From contig OZ252236.1 in assembly GCA_965249455.1 (NCBI GenBank), forward strand, positions 434,001-498,000: DNA of 64,000 nt, written 5' to 3'. This document shows, in pieces, positions 19,801 through 28,576 of the stretch. The position numbers and the translations under genes are program-made. Each line of letters begins with the position of its first letter. The stretch's first letter is position 1. The stretch comes from Jiulongibacter sp024742395 (GTDB lineage: Bacteria; Bacteroidota; Bacteroidia; Cytophagales; Spirosomataceae). The notes under the pieces are model-generated. The model searched no databases. It saw only the letters and a program-made list of their open reading frames with translations, and was not told the origin of the DNA.

Positions 19801-19869
19801 TTTGGAAGTGCTAAAATTGGATCAATGTATTACGTCTCTCTTACTTTTGACGAATTATTGAATCGATAG
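16828..19869 (+). CDS. TonB-dependent receptor with carboxypeptidase-like N-terminal domain
   Basis: 1013 residues. The order is signal peptide (about 1-25), CarboxypepD_reg-like domain (about 28-105: RISGTISDSETKEPLIGVSI), plug domain (about 110-235: VNMRGFGATGNPR, ASALYGPNALNGLI) and a 22-strand barrel to the end. It imports a ligand across the outer membrane using TonB energy. There is no SusD partner next to it and the plug is not of the SusC type, so an iron, cobalamin or other ligand is possible. Two alanine-rich stretches (about residues 455-495 and 687-774) look like inserted extracellular loops. A terminator follows. Confidence 0.93.
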   Translation: MNKLQLKKLVGAFIMLLLSTTLTYSQTRISGTISDSETKEPLIGVSIQVKNKIIGTITDIKGEFELSTSTPLPFDLVISYIGYQTQEIQVTSDNSVLNISLDEQSIMGQEVVVAASRVEESVMKSPVAVEKMDLRQIQQNATSSFYDGLANLKGVGMTTQGLLFKSVNMRGFGATGNPRTVQMIDGMDNSAPGLNFPIDNIVGMPELDVESVEVLPGAASALYGPNALNGLILMNSKSPFLYQGLSANVKTGVMSASNRDKVTTPFYDVSVRYAKAINDKFAFKINLSYIGADDWQATDYSNLNVGGVQDGSRGPGVNYDYDGMNTYGDEVQTNMTGVANSLISAGLLPAAAKGLIPDQIVSRTGFYEKDLVDYDTKSFKTNIALHYRLNEKIEAVGQFNYGYGTSVYTGTGRYSLRNFNLSQTKLELRGDNFTVRGYTTQENSGQSYLAGLAAVSMLNEFKPHATWFGEYVGAFATARSAGLGEAEAHAAARGVADTGMPVPGTDAFNNSLDRWRNLGIADGGGRFLDKTDVYHAEGFYNFKNEIEFIELLVGANFRHYRLKSEGTLFADTKDGRDGVIPINEYGAFMQAGKSLFNNHLKLTGSIRYDKNQNFDGQLTPRISAVTSFGEQNIRVSYQTGFRIPTTQNQYIDLGTPNGTLIGGLPEFNDRYNLGNGILRQNLSTANIAATIAANPQIVQNATAYVTAAVTAIQQGVTSAVMAAVQAGQIPNDPAIIAAAIQAGVSDQFQKTFGTGIENSAQVVASLVPAFALAALPKYQYPGLAPEKISTWEIGYKGLIAKKLYLDAYYYESRYTNFIGGTTIVVPTAAAGPGLPIESGIGVGNLLGYSRPANTTEEIKVRGWALGANYSIKNGFNIGLNVANNELVNFVPTAEQQYAGFNTPKYNTNISFGKRIGSGDIFGFNINFRHTDEYVWESSFVIPTTTSAPLFSNTIVPAVNNVDAQVSFKLAPMKSILKIGGTNIGGNPYIQAFGSAKIGSMYYVSLTFDELLNR

Positions 19870-19906
19870 AATGATTTTTAGACAAAAGAATATTTTGTAA
19901 ATTTTA

Positions 19907-19934
19907 AAAAGAGCCTAAATAATTGGGCTCTTTT
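19907..19934 (+). terminator. Terminator of the TonB receptor gene
   Basis: AAAAGAGCC ... GGGCTCTTTT hairpin with an AT-rich 8-base loop, followed by TCTTTT. Confidence 0.8.
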
Positions 19935-19965
19935 TCTTTTGCTCGCTGAAACTTTAAAAAATTTG

Positions 19966-19973
19966 TAGCTTTG
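19966..19973 (+). promoter_or_regulatory. -7 promoter element of icd
   Basis: TAGCTTTG, an exact TAnnTTTG, 72 bases before the icd ATG. A TTTG at 19938-19941 could be the -33 box but the spacing (24) is longer than usual. The leader of about 65 bases holds no obvious structure. Confidence 0.45.
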
Positions 19974-20045
19974 CAGCTGTTTTGAACGCAAGAAAAAACT
20001 CTTTTCTTGAAAAGAATCACTCCTTAAAAACAGATTATTATATAT

Positions 20046-22262
20046 ATGTCAAAGATCATTTATACTAAAACCGATGAAGCCCCGGCTTTAGCCACTTATT
20101 CACTTCTTCCTATAATTAAAGCTTTTGCAGCTCCGGCAGGTGTAGAGGTAGAAACCAGAGATATTTCTTTGGCAGGTAGAATTATAGCCAGCTTTCCTGA
20201 CTTCTTAACAAAAGAGCAGCAGATCGGTGATGCTTTGACTGAACTTGGAGAATTGGCTAAAAAGCCAGAAGCAAACATTATTAAGCTACCGAACATCTCT
20301 GCTTCTGTACCACAATTAATGGCTGCCATTAAAGAATTACAGTCTCATGGATATGCTCTGCCTAATTATCCGGACGAGCCCAAAAATGAGAAAGAAGCTG
20401 ACATTAAGAAACGATACGATAAAATTAAGGGTAGTGCTGTAAACCCGGTTCTTAGAGAAGGGAACTCAGACAGAAGAGCCCCGAAGGCAGTAAAAAATTA
20501 CGCCAAAGCAAACCCACATAGAATGGGTGCCTGGACATCGGATTCCAAAACTCATGTGGCCACAATGACACACGGCGATTTCAGATCAAACGAAAAATCT
20601 GTTACCGTTCCTGAAGCCACGGATGTAAAAATAGAGCTTGTTTCGAATGATGGCAGTGTCACTGTTTTAAAAGAAAGTACGCCTTTACAAGCAAAAGAAA
20701 TCATCGATGCTACGGTAATGAGCAAAAAGGCATTGGTTGAGTTTTTACAAGAAGAAATTCAGGACGCTAAAGACGAAAATATTCTTTTTTCACTTCATAT
20801 GAAAGCCACCATGATGAAGGTCTCTGATCCTATCATCTTTGGCCACGCGGTGAAGGTTTTCTTCAAGGATGTATTTGACAAGCATGCTGCTCTATTTAAA
20901 GAGCTAGGTGTGGATGTAAATAATGGTTTTGGTGACCTCGTAGCCAAGCTGAAAGAACTTCCTGCAGATAAGCAGGCTGAAATAGAAGCAGATATACAAA
21001 AATGTTACGAGTCACGTCCTGATGTGGCTATGGTAAATTCTGATAAAGGAATTACAAACCTTCACGTACCGAGTGATGTGATCATTGACGCCTCCATGCC
21101 AGCTATGATCAGAACCTCTGGTCAGATGTGGGATAAAAACGGAAAACAGCAAGACACAAAAGCTGTTATTCCTGATAGCAGTTATGCCGCAGTGTATGAA
21201 GAAACTATTGAGTTCTGCAAAGAAAATGGTGCCTTTGACCCTACCACAATGGGTAGTGTTCCCAATGTAGGCCTTATGGCTCAAAAAGCTGAAGAGTATG
21301 GTTCTCATGACAAGACTTTCGAAATTCCCGTAGACGGTGTTGTACGAATAGTAGATGCCAAAGGCAATGTACTTACAGAACATACGGTAGAAGCCGGTGA
21401 TATATGGAGGGCTTGTCAGGTTAAAGATGCTCCTATTCAAGACTGGGTTAAACTTGCAGTAAACAGAGCCAAAGCTACGGGCACTCCTGCCGTTTTCTGG
21501 TTAGATGCAAACAGAGCTCACGATGCTCAGATAATTGAGAAGGTACAGCAATACCTTCCTGACTATGACACAGATGGACTTGAAATTCACATCCTGTCTC
21601 CTAAAGAAGCTACCCGCTTTTCATTAGAAAGAATCATAGAAGGAAAAGATACAATTTCAGTAACAGGAAATGTGCTTCGTGATTATTTAACTGACCTCTT
21701 CCCTATTCTTGAACTTGGAACCAGTGCAAAAATGCTTTCTATCGTTCCTTTGATGAATGGTGGTGGTTTATTTGAAACCGGGGCCGGTGGCTCTGCTCCT
21801 AAACACGTAGAACAGTTTACACAGGAAAACCACCTGAGATGGGATTCATTAGGAGAATTCCTTGCACTTGCTGTTTCTTTAGAACATTTAAGCGAGGCAG
21901 ACAAAAACGCCAAAGCCAGGATATTAGGAGAAAAACTGGACGAAGCAACGGAGAAACTTCTTGCAAAAAGAAAATCTCCTTCAAGAAATGTAAACGAACT
22001 TGACAATAGAGGAAGCCACTTTTATCTGGCACTATATTGGGCTGAAGCTTTGGCTTCGCAAACAGAAGACTCTTCTCTTAAAGATACTTTTACGCCAATA
22101 GCAAAAGAGCTTCAGGAGAACGAAGAGAAAATTGTGAAAGAACTTAACGATGTTCAGGGCAAAGGAGTTGACATTGGAGGATACTATCAACCCAATGATG
22201 ATTTAGCTTCTGCAGCTATGAGGCCAAGTGCCACCTTAAATGGTATTTTAGCTAAAATATAA
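20046..22262 (+). CDS. icd: NADP-dependent isocitrate dehydrogenase, monomeric type
   Basis: 738 residues, the usual size of the monomeric IDH family (about 740), unrelated in length to the 45-kDa dimeric form. It oxidatively decarboxylates isocitrate to 2-oxoglutarate with NADP+ in the TCA cycle. The N-terminal KIIYTKTDEAPALATYS, the GNSDRRAP and KNYAKANPH stretches and the central SDKGITNLHVPSDVIIDASM are characteristic. Single-gene unit between two strong terminators. Confidence 0.97.
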   Translation: MSKIIYTKTDEAPALATYSLLPIIKAFAAPAGVEVETRDISLAGRIIASFPDFLTKEQQIGDALTELGELAKKPEANIIKLPNISASVPQLMAAIKELQSHGYALPNYPDEPKNEKEADIKKRYDKIKGSAVNPVLREGNSDRRAPKAVKNYAKANPHRMGAWTSDSKTHVATMTHGDFRSNEKSVTVPEATDVKIELVSNDGSVTVLKESTPLQAKEIIDATVMSKKALVEFLQEEIQDAKDENILFSLHMKATMMKVSDPIIFGHAVKVFFKDVFDKHAALFKELGVDVNNGFGDLVAKLKELPADKQAEIEADIQKCYESRPDVAMVNSDKGITNLHVPSDVIIDASMPAMIRTSGQMWDKNGKQQDTKAVIPDSSYAAVYEETIEFCKENGAFDPTTMGSVPNVGLMAQKAEEYGSHDKTFEIPVDGVVRIVDAKGNVLTEHTVEAGDIWRACQVKDAPIQDWVKLAVNRAKATGTPAVFWLDANRAHDAQIIEKVQQYLPDYDTDGLEIHILSPKEATRFSLERIIEGKDTISVTGNVLRDYLTDLFPILELGTSAKMLSIVPLMNGGGLFETGAGGSAPKHVEQFTQENHLRWDSLGEFLALAVSLEHLSEADKNAKARILGEKLDEATEKLLAKRKSPSRNVNELDNRGSHFYLALYWAEALASQTEDSSLKDTFTPIAKELQENEEKIVKELNDVQGKGVDIGGYYQPNDDLASAAMRPSATLNGILAKI

Positions 22263-22278
22263 GTACTCAAATCTTCAG

Positions 22279-22312
22279 AAAAGGCCTCTTTGGGAAACCA
22301 GAGAGGCCTTTT
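22279..22312 (+). terminator. Terminator of icd
   Basis: AAAAGGCCTCT ... AGAGGCCTTTT, perfect 11-bp arms, 12-base loop, followed by CTTTTTT. Confidence 0.85.
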
Positions 22313-22388
22313 CTTTTTTAGGCATGAATTTTGAATTATTTACTATTGCTCATTGAGATCATGACAAAACAAAATCGACAATACTTTA

Positions 22389-24269
22389 GTGAAGTTTTTA
22401 AAATTCGTACTCCTTTTACTCTATTTTAACCCTGTGTTTTCGCAGTCCTCACTGTATGTAAACTCGCAGCGTTCTTATGGTGGGGAGAATAACGATAATG
22501 CCTATGCCATTGCAGAGACATCAGATGGTGGCTTCATTTTGGCAGGCTCTACAAGATCAAATAACAGTTATGACGTGCCTGCATCAAAGGCTTACAACAG
22601 CAGTGGTGGCGATGATTTCTGGGTGATAAAAACCTCAGCGAATGGCACATTAGAATGGTCTAAGACGTTTGGCGGTTCTAAAGACGATGTTGCCACCGGA
22701 ATAGCTAAAACCATAAATGGCGAATACGTGATAGTAGGAACTACCATGTCTGTAGACGGTGATGCCAATTTCAATGGACCTAATGGCGGCTTACTTATTC
22801 TCAGAATAAAAGAAAATGGCGAACTCGTGTCTAAACGAGTGATACCGGGTGGACAACGTTTTACGCAGCCCACTTTTCATTATGCAAATGAGTTTTCTCA
22901 ACCATCCGTTAAGGTAGCTCCCAATGGCAATATTTTTATTGGAGCTACGTATGAAATTGGCTCCAGTCCTTATTTGGCCAAACAGTTTTATCTTACGAAA
23001 CTGACTCCTACCGGAGATACTTTTTGGGAGAAGTACTATGGAAGCTCTATTGATGATCAGATGCAAGATCTTGTTATTGCTTCTAATGGTGATGTACTCA
23101 TGGTAGGCAGTACCACGGCTTTTAGCAATCAAATAGAAGGAGCGGGTAATGGAAACCTTGATTTCTTAGCTATTAAGGTCAATGAAAATGGACAGGAAAT
23201 CTGGAAAAAAGGTTGGGGCGGTTCAAACATTGATGCTCTGCATGGTGCTATCGAAAACAATACAAAAACTGGATTCATTTTAGTTGGAGAAACCACATCA
23301 AAAGACGGGATAGTTACTACTCCCGGTGGCCAAAAAGATGCTTTCATTTTTGAAATAGATTATAATGGAAACATTAAATGGAAACTCCAGCCCGGCGGTG
23401 ACGGAAACGATAACTTATACAATATTATTTCTGATTCAGACCAGTCTTATGTAGCTTTTGGAACCAGCGATTCCAACATCAAAGGAGTACCTTCTAAAGG
23501 CTCTTTGACAGATGTCTTTACAGTTAAACTAAGCAATGCAGGCTCCATTACAGACCTCGGCTTATTTGGCGGTGAAGACATTGACGTGGCAAGAGACGGT
23601 ATCAAATACAGCAGAGGTGGATTTGCCCTGGCAAGTATTAGCCGCTCCGAGTTTGAGGATGTAAGCACTAACAATGGCGAAAATGATTTTTGGTTGTTGA
23701 ATTTAACCCCTCCACCACCAATTATCTTCAGTTATTTCAGAGGAGAGTTAGATTCCCAAAATCAGGGTGTACTGGAGTGGAAAACAACCATACAAAAAGA
23801 TGCCAATATCATCAGATTAGAAAAAAGCCTAGACGGCAGAAACTACAGCCGACTCAAAGATTACAGTGCCAGCTCAAATATGGCACAAACGTATTCATAT
23901 ACTGATAGCAATGTGCCATTAGGTCAAAACTTCTACAGACTAAAGTTTTTTGGCAAAGACGGCAAAGAGTACGCCGGCCCTTCGGTAACTATCAATCACT
24001 CACCATTGGCTTTACAACAGCCTGAGGAAAACGAACTGGATGTTTCATTCTATCCTAATCCGGTTAAAGACAAACTGATAGTTCCTATCAAAGACGGCAA
24101 TGTTATGTTTACGCTTTATGACATCCTTGGAAACAATAAATCGTTTTATGCACAGTTTTCTCCTCACACAGGATGGGTTTTTGACCTTTCTGAAATGAAG
24201 AGTGGCTCATATGTTCTAAAAAGCACCCTTGATGACAAAACTGTTACAAAGCGTTTCGTTATTCATTAG
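22389..24269 (+). CDS. T9SS-sorted propeller-like surface protein
   Basis: 626 residues from a GTG start that gives a clean signal peptide (MKFLKFVLLLLYF...FSQ). Residues about 25-450 consist of repeated blades of the type DGGFILAGSTRSN ... DFWVIKTSANGTLEWSKTFGG, the beta-propeller pattern of many secreted Bacteroidota proteins. The C-terminal 75 residues (VSFYPNPVKDKL, LYDILGN, SGSYVLK, KRFVIH) form a type A T9SS sorting domain, so the protein should cross the outer membrane through the type IX system and be attached or released. No catalytic motif seen. Confidence 0.87.
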   Translation: MKFLKFVLLLLYFNPVFSQSSLYVNSQRSYGGENNDNAYAIAETSDGGFILAGSTRSNNSYDVPASKAYNSSGGDDFWVIKTSANGTLEWSKTFGGSKDDVATGIAKTINGEYVIVGTTMSVDGDANFNGPNGGLLILRIKENGELVSKRVIPGGQRFTQPTFHYANEFSQPSVKVAPNGNIFIGATYEIGSSPYLAKQFYLTKLTPTGDTFWEKYYGSSIDDQMQDLVIASNGDVLMVGSTTAFSNQIEGAGNGNLDFLAIKVNENGQEIWKKGWGGSNIDALHGAIENNTKTGFILVGETTSKDGIVTTPGGQKDAFIFEIDYNGNIKWKLQPGGDGNDNLYNIISDSDQSYVAFGTSDSNIKGVPSKGSLTDVFTVKLSNAGSITDLGLFGGEDIDVARDGIKYSRGGFALASISRSEFEDVSTNNGENDFWLLNLTPPPPIIFSYFRGELDSQNQGVLEWKTTIQKDANIIRLEKSLDGRNYSRLKDYSASSNMAQTYSYTDSNVPLGQNFYRLKFFGKDGKEYAGPSVTINHSPLALQQPEENELDVSFYPNPVKDKLIVPIKDGNVMFTLYDILGNNKSFYAQFSPHTGWVFDLSEMKSGSYVLKSTLDDKTVTKRFVIH

Positions 24270-24314
24270 TCCTCTCTACTTTTTTGTAACTTCGATGCTC
24301 ACAAACCACAAAAG

Positions 24315-25307
24315 ATGAGCAAAACTATACACTGGGGAATTATTGGAATAGGCCGTATTGCGGAGAAATTTGCCACAGACCTGGCAACAGTAGAAGGGGC
24401 AAAATTAACAGCAGTAGCCTCTTCATCAATTGAAAGAGCCGAAGCCTTCAAAGCAAAATACAATGCAGACTACGCATACGAAAGCTATGAGGCGATTTTT
24501 GATGCACCAGAGCTTGATGCTATCTATATTGCTACTCCACATACCTTGCATCACTACTGCACGAAGCTTTGCCTCACTAATAAGAAGGCAGTGCTATGTG
24601 AAAAGCCTTTTGCAATGAACGAAGAGGAGGTCAAAGAAATGATCGCACTCGCAAAAGAAAATGACACTTTCTTAATGGAGGCCCTTTGGACTCGTTTTTT
24701 ACCAAGTACCAAAAAGGTCTTGGAGATCATTCAATCTGGGGCCATTGGTGAAATCAAAAACATACAGGCAGATTTCGGATTTATTCCGCCGTTTTTACCT
24801 GAAAGACGAGTACTCAATCCTGCATTTGGTGGCGGAGCGTTTTTGGACATTGGAATTTACCCGGCTTTTCTTTCTTTGCTACTTCTTGGGTATCCCTCTC
24901 AAATTCTGGCCTGTTCTACGAGCGGACCCACCGGAGTAGATGAAACCACTTCTTTTATTTACAAATATGACGACTCAGCCACAGCAAACCTGAGTTGTAC
25001 CTTTGGTGCCAACACCAATACAGAAGCTTTTATTTTTGGTACCAAGGGCAAAATACATATTGCCAGAAAGTTTCATGAAAGTAAAGAGATAAGCCTGATA
25101 CCAGACGAAGGAGAAACACAGACATTTCAGTTTCCTCGTGAAACTTTTGGTTACGATTATGAAATCAGAGAAGTAAATGATTGCCTGAATCAAGGTCGTA
25201 AACAAAGTGACTTATGGTCTTTAAAAGATAGCCAAAGGCTCATACACCTTCTTGACACCACAAGAAGGAAAGCCGGAATTGTTTACGAAACAGATCGTTC
25301 TTTTTAA
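24315..25307 (+). CDS. Gfo/Idh/MocA family oxidoreductase
   Basis: 330 residues. The N-terminal Rossmann fold has GIIGIGRIAEKFATDL and the family's CEKPFAMN motif, with the catalytic lysine at K97; the C-terminal alpha/beta domain follows (GGGAFLDIGIYPAFL). These enzymes oxidise or reduce sugars and related polyols with NAD(P). The pattern is close to the dihydrodiol / D-xylose dehydrogenase branch, but the substrate cannot be fixed. A variant -7 element, TAACTTCG, lies at 24287-24294. Confidence 0.9.
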   Translation: MSKTIHWGIIGIGRIAEKFATDLATVEGAKLTAVASSSIERAEAFKAKYNADYAYESYEAIFDAPELDAIYIATPHTLHHYCTKLCLTNKKAVLCEKPFAMNEEEVKEMIALAKENDTFLMEALWTRFLPSTKKVLEIIQSGAIGEIKNIQADFGFIPPFLPERRVLNPAFGGGAFLDIGIYPAFLSLLLLGYPSQILACSTSGPTGVDETTSFIYKYDDSATANLSCTFGANTNTEAFIFGTKGKIHIARKFHESKEISLIPDEGETQTFQFPRETFGYDYEIREVNDCLNQGRKQSDLWSLKDSQRLIHLLDTTRRKAGIVYETDRSF

Positions 25308-25336
25308 ATCGCCGCTTTTGAACACATATTTTTATC

Positions 25337-25344
25337 TAATTTTG
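25337..25344 (+). promoter_or_regulatory. -7 promoter element of the gldB operon
   Basis: TAATTTTG, an exact TAnnTTTG, 26 bases before the gldB ATG. A TTTTG at 25316-25320 is a possible -33 box, with short spacing. Confidence 0.5.
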
Positions 25345-25370
25345 GGCGTTTTAAATCAAAATCGTGATCT

Positions 25371-26339
25371 ATGAATAAGCTGTTGCTTCTTTTTATTCCC
25401 TTCATTTTTGTATTAACTGCCTGTTCTGAAAAGGAAGAAACAGAGGAGATTGAACTGAATATTGTTCGTTTTGACAAAGAGTTAATGGCACTTAATTCTG
25501 AAGAAGAGCTTCAGGACTTCTTGATGAAAAACCCATGGTACACAAAAAGCCTCTACAGGGCTTTTCCTGAAGATACGGCTTTTGTCAACCATTTATACTA
25601 TACCATTTCTCATCCGGAAACGCGTAAGTTTTATGCGGAAACAGATAGCTCTTTTGGTGATTTAGAAGAATTAAAAGCTGAGTTCTCAAAGGCTTTTAAG
25701 GAAATTAAGGCTAATTATCCTGACTTTGTTCCACCTTCTATTTACACCACATTCACTGGTTTGGAGAATGATTTATATGTTTCAGATACAATCGTCATTA
25801 TTGCTCTGGAGTCATTCCTTGGCCCTAAGGCTACATACAGGCCTGACCAGCCCGGTTATATCCTTAGCAGGTACCAAAAGGAATATATTGTGCCTACGGT
25901 CATTAGATTAATGGCAGATGAATTCATAGAAAGTACTCCGGAGGGGACATTGCTTAATGACATGATCTATTTCGGAAAGTCATTTGAGTTTACCAAAATT
26001 ATGATGCCTTCTGTAGCCGATAGCATAATAATAAGTTTACCAGACAGTGCTTTAGTAGGAAACTGGTTTGCTCAGGATATTATCTGGGCACATTTTATTG
26101 ACAAAAAACTTCTTTACGAGCAAAATCAGCGAGTAAAAGAAAAATATATTGGTGAACGACCGAAAGTGCCTGAGATTGGACCTGCCTGCCCGGGCAGAGT
26201 GGCTCAATGGCTAGGCTGGAGAATCGTTCAGAAGTTCCGAACCGAAAACCCTGATGTAACGTTTCAAGAGTTGATGAAAATCAAAGACCCGCAAGAGATT
26301 TTGAGATTATCAAAATACCGTGGTCAGGTAGAGGAATAG
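25371..26339 (+). CDS. gldB: Gliding motility lipoprotein GldB
   Basis: 322 residues. Signal sequence with lipobox LTACS (lipidated C18), then an acidic linker and the GldB pattern: NIVRFDKELM, MKNPWYTKSLYRAFPED and the ending CPGRVAQWLGWRIVQKF ... LRLSKYRGQ. GldB is required for gliding in Flavobacterium johnsoniae and is linked to the type IX secretion/gliding machinery. It heads a four-gene unit, with the ABC exporter gene starting 1 base after its stop. gldC, often beside gldB in flavobacteria, is not here. Confidence 0.9.
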   Translation: MNKLLLLFIPFIFVLTACSEKEETEEIELNIVRFDKELMALNSEEELQDFLMKNPWYTKSLYRAFPEDTAFVNHLYYTISHPETRKFYAETDSSFGDLEELKAEFSKAFKEIKANYPDFVPPSIYTTFTGLENDLYVSDTIVIIALESFLGPKATYRPDQPGYILSRYQKEYIVPTVIRLMADEFIESTPEGTLLNDMIYFGKSFEFTKIMMPSVADSIIISLPDSALVGNWFAQDIIWAHFIDKKLLYEQNQRVKEKYIGERPKVPEIGPACPGRVAQWLGWRIVQKFRTENPDVTFQELMKIKDPQEILRLSKYRGQVEE

Positions 26340-26340
26340 A

Positions 26341-28155
26341 ATGGCAAAAAGACGAAATGACTATACCGATGAGGGTAGTCAGGCAGAGAAAAAGAGATTA
26401 AGTATAGATGGCCTTAAGAAAGCCCTGAGATTATTCAGGTTTATAATGCCCTACAAATGGGTCTTTATAGTTGGCTTGGTTTTTCTGGTACTTTCCACTT
26501 CTACTACCCTTACTTTTCCAAGCTTAATAGGAGAGGTTACCAGAGTAATTGAAGGAAACTCTGACTATACTTTGAATCAGGTAGTGATGTTTTTTGGAGT
26601 TATCCTGATTCTTCAGGGTATTTTCTCCTTCTTCAGAGTGTATTTTTTCGCTATTGTCAGCGAAAAGGCCTCTGCAGACATAAGACAAAGACTCTTTGAC
26701 AAATATGTAACGCTTCCAATTCATTTCTTTGAGAAGAACAGAGTAGGTGACCTCGTTAGCAGAATAAGTGCAGATGTAGGAGCTTTCCAAAATGTCATGT
26801 CTCTTACTCTGGCAGAGTTTTTCAGACAAATAGTGACCCTGGTGGTAGGTATTGGTATTATCCTATACATCTCCTGGAAACTGACTTTGTTTATGTTGCT
26901 TACTTTTCCGGTTGTGGTGATAGCCGCTTTCTTTTTTGGAAAGTATATCCGTGTTTTATCGAAAAAAGTGCAGGAAAAACTGGCAGAAGCCAGCACGGTC
27001 GTAGAAGAAACCCTTCAATCTATCAGTGTGGTAAAAGGCTTTACCAATGAGGCACTCGAGTCTGGCCGTTATAATAATTCCATGAGGGAAATTGTCAGAC
27101 TCTCTCTTAAAGCTGCCGGATTAAGAGGAGGGTTTATCACCTTCTTTATTGTTGGTCTTTTTGGGGGTATTATGTTGGTTGTTTGGTACGGTGGTGGCCT
27201 TGTTGAGCAAGGTGAGATTCAACTGGCAGACCTGATGTCTTTTCTCTTTTATACTGCTTTTATTGGAGCCTCTTTGAATGGTCTGGGAGATATTTATGCT
27301 CAAATACAAAGAAGTGTGGGAGCATCTGAGCGAATTTTAGAAATCCTGGAAGAGGAAAGTGAAGTAGATCTCAATGCCTCAAAAGATGAACTCAAACTGG
27401 AAGGTAAAATAGAATATTCCCATGTTTCGTTTTCTTATCCTTCCAGAGAAGATTTAGCAGTATTAGAGGACTTTTCTTTACATATTACACCTGGAGAAAA
27501 AGTAGCCCTGGTGGGTCAAAGTGGAGCTGGAAAATCAACCATTGTGCAGCTTTTACTTCGCTTTTACAAACTAAACGAGGGTAAAATAAGTATTGATGGC
27601 AAAGACATTCAGTCTTATGACATTACCGCTCTAAGAAAACAAATGGCCATAGTACCGCAGGAGGTAATTCTTTTTGGAGGTACCATAGAAGAAAATATTC
27701 AATACGGTAAACCGGGAGCATCAAACAAGGAGGTAATTGAAGCTGCAAAAAAAGCAAATGCATTAGAGTTTATTGAACGTTTCCCGGATGGCATCAAGAC
27801 AGTGGTGGGAGAGAGAGGAATAAAGCTTTCAGGAGGCCAAAGGCAAAGAATTGCCATTGCCAGAGCCATCTTGAAGGACCCGGCCATCCTTCTGCTTGAT
27901 GAAGCTACAAGTGCCCTGGATTCTGAGTCAGAATATCTTGTTCAGGAAGCCTTAAACAAACTCATGGAGAACAGAACTACAATCATTATAGCCCACCGCT
28001 TAGGTACTGTTAAAAATGTCGATAAAATCTATGTGATTGATAAAGGAATAGTAGCTGAAAGCGGTAGACATGATGAGTTGATTTTGAATCCTGAAGGAAT
28101 TTATTCAAATTTGGTTAAACTACAATTGGAGAGCAACAGGCTCGTGGAGAGTTAA
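26341..28155 (+). CDS. ABC exporter, fused permease and ATPase (MsbA-like)
   Basis: 604 residues: a six-helix ABC transmembrane domain (about 35-325) and a nucleotide-binding domain (about 355-595) with Walker A (GQSGAGKST), signature LSGGQRQRIAIARA, Walker B (ILLLDEATSALDS) and an IAHRL switch histidine. Such half-transporters work as homodimers exporting lipids, peptides or drugs; MsbA-type lipid flipping is possible but unproven. It sits 1 base after gldB and 1 base before the fur-like gene. Confidence 0.92.
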   Translation: MAKRRNDYTDEGSQAEKKRLSIDGLKKALRLFRFIMPYKWVFIVGLVFLVLSTSTTLTFPSLIGEVTRVIEGNSDYTLNQVVMFFGVILILQGIFSFFRVYFFAIVSEKASADIRQRLFDKYVTLPIHFFEKNRVGDLVSRISADVGAFQNVMSLTLAEFFRQIVTLVVGIGIILYISWKLTLFMLLTFPVVVIAAFFFGKYIRVLSKKVQEKLAEASTVVEETLQSISVVKGFTNEALESGRYNNSMREIVRLSLKAAGLRGGFITFFIVGLFGGIMLVVWYGGGLVEQGEIQLADLMSFLFYTAFIGASLNGLGDIYAQIQRSVGASERILEILEEESEVDLNASKDELKLEGKIEYSHVSFSYPSREDLAVLEDFSLHITPGEKVALVGQSGAGKSTIVQLLLRFYKLNEGKISIDGKDIQSYDITALRKQMAIVPQEVILFGGTIEENIQYGKPGASNKEVIEAAKKANALEFIERFPDGIKTVVGERGIKLSGGQRQRIAIARAILKDPAILLLDEATSALDSESEYLVQEALNKLMENRTTIIIAHRLGTVKNVDKIYVIDKGIVAESGRHDELILNPEGIYSNLVKLQLESNRLVES

Positions 28156-28156
28156 A

Positions 28157-28576
28157 ATGGCAACGAACGAAAAACTGTCTTTGAAGAACTATAATCTGCG
28201 TCATACAGACTGCAGGCAAGATGTTCTCATGGCATTTTCAAACAGTAATGCCGCTCTTTCTCATAGTGATATAGAGTACGCTATTGATGATAAATACGAT
28301 AGAGTAACCATTTATAGAACACTCAAAACTTTTGTAGAAAAGGGCATCATTCACAAAATTCTGGAGGCGGATGGTGGCAGCAAGTATGCTCTTTGCAAAA
28401 TGCAGTGCAATAGCGAAGACCATCACCATGATCACGTTCATTTTAAATGTAACTCATGCGGCGATACCACCTGTCTGGAAGCCATCAATATTCCAAGTAT
28501 CACTCTTCCTAAAGGATACCAAAGACAAGAAATTAATTTACTTATAGAAGGGCGATGCCCAAACTGCCCTAAATAA
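28157..28576 (+). CDS. Fur-family transcriptional regulator
   Basis: 139 residues. Winged-helix N-terminal domain (ALSHSDIEYAIDDKYDRVTIYRTL) and C-terminal metal-binding domain with DHHHDHVHFKCNSCGDTTCLE and the second zinc pair GRCPNCPK. The His-rich cluster followed by CxxC is the Fur/Zur pattern. Iron versus zinc sensing cannot be decided. It is embedded in the gldB-engB operon, overlapping engB by one base (TAATG). Confidence 0.87.
   Translation: MATNEKLSLKNYNLRHTDCRQDVLMAFSNSNAALSHSDIEYAIDDKYDRVTIYRTLKTFVEKGIIHKILEADGGSKYALCKMQCNSEDHHHDHVHFKCNSCGDTTCLEAINIPSITLPKGYQRQEINLLIEGRCPNCPK

Noticed and set aside
21012..21440. 142-codon open frame on the minus strand inside icd
   Set aside because: It lies wholly within the conserved icd coding sequence and shows no family resemblance or start context; an antisense shadow.
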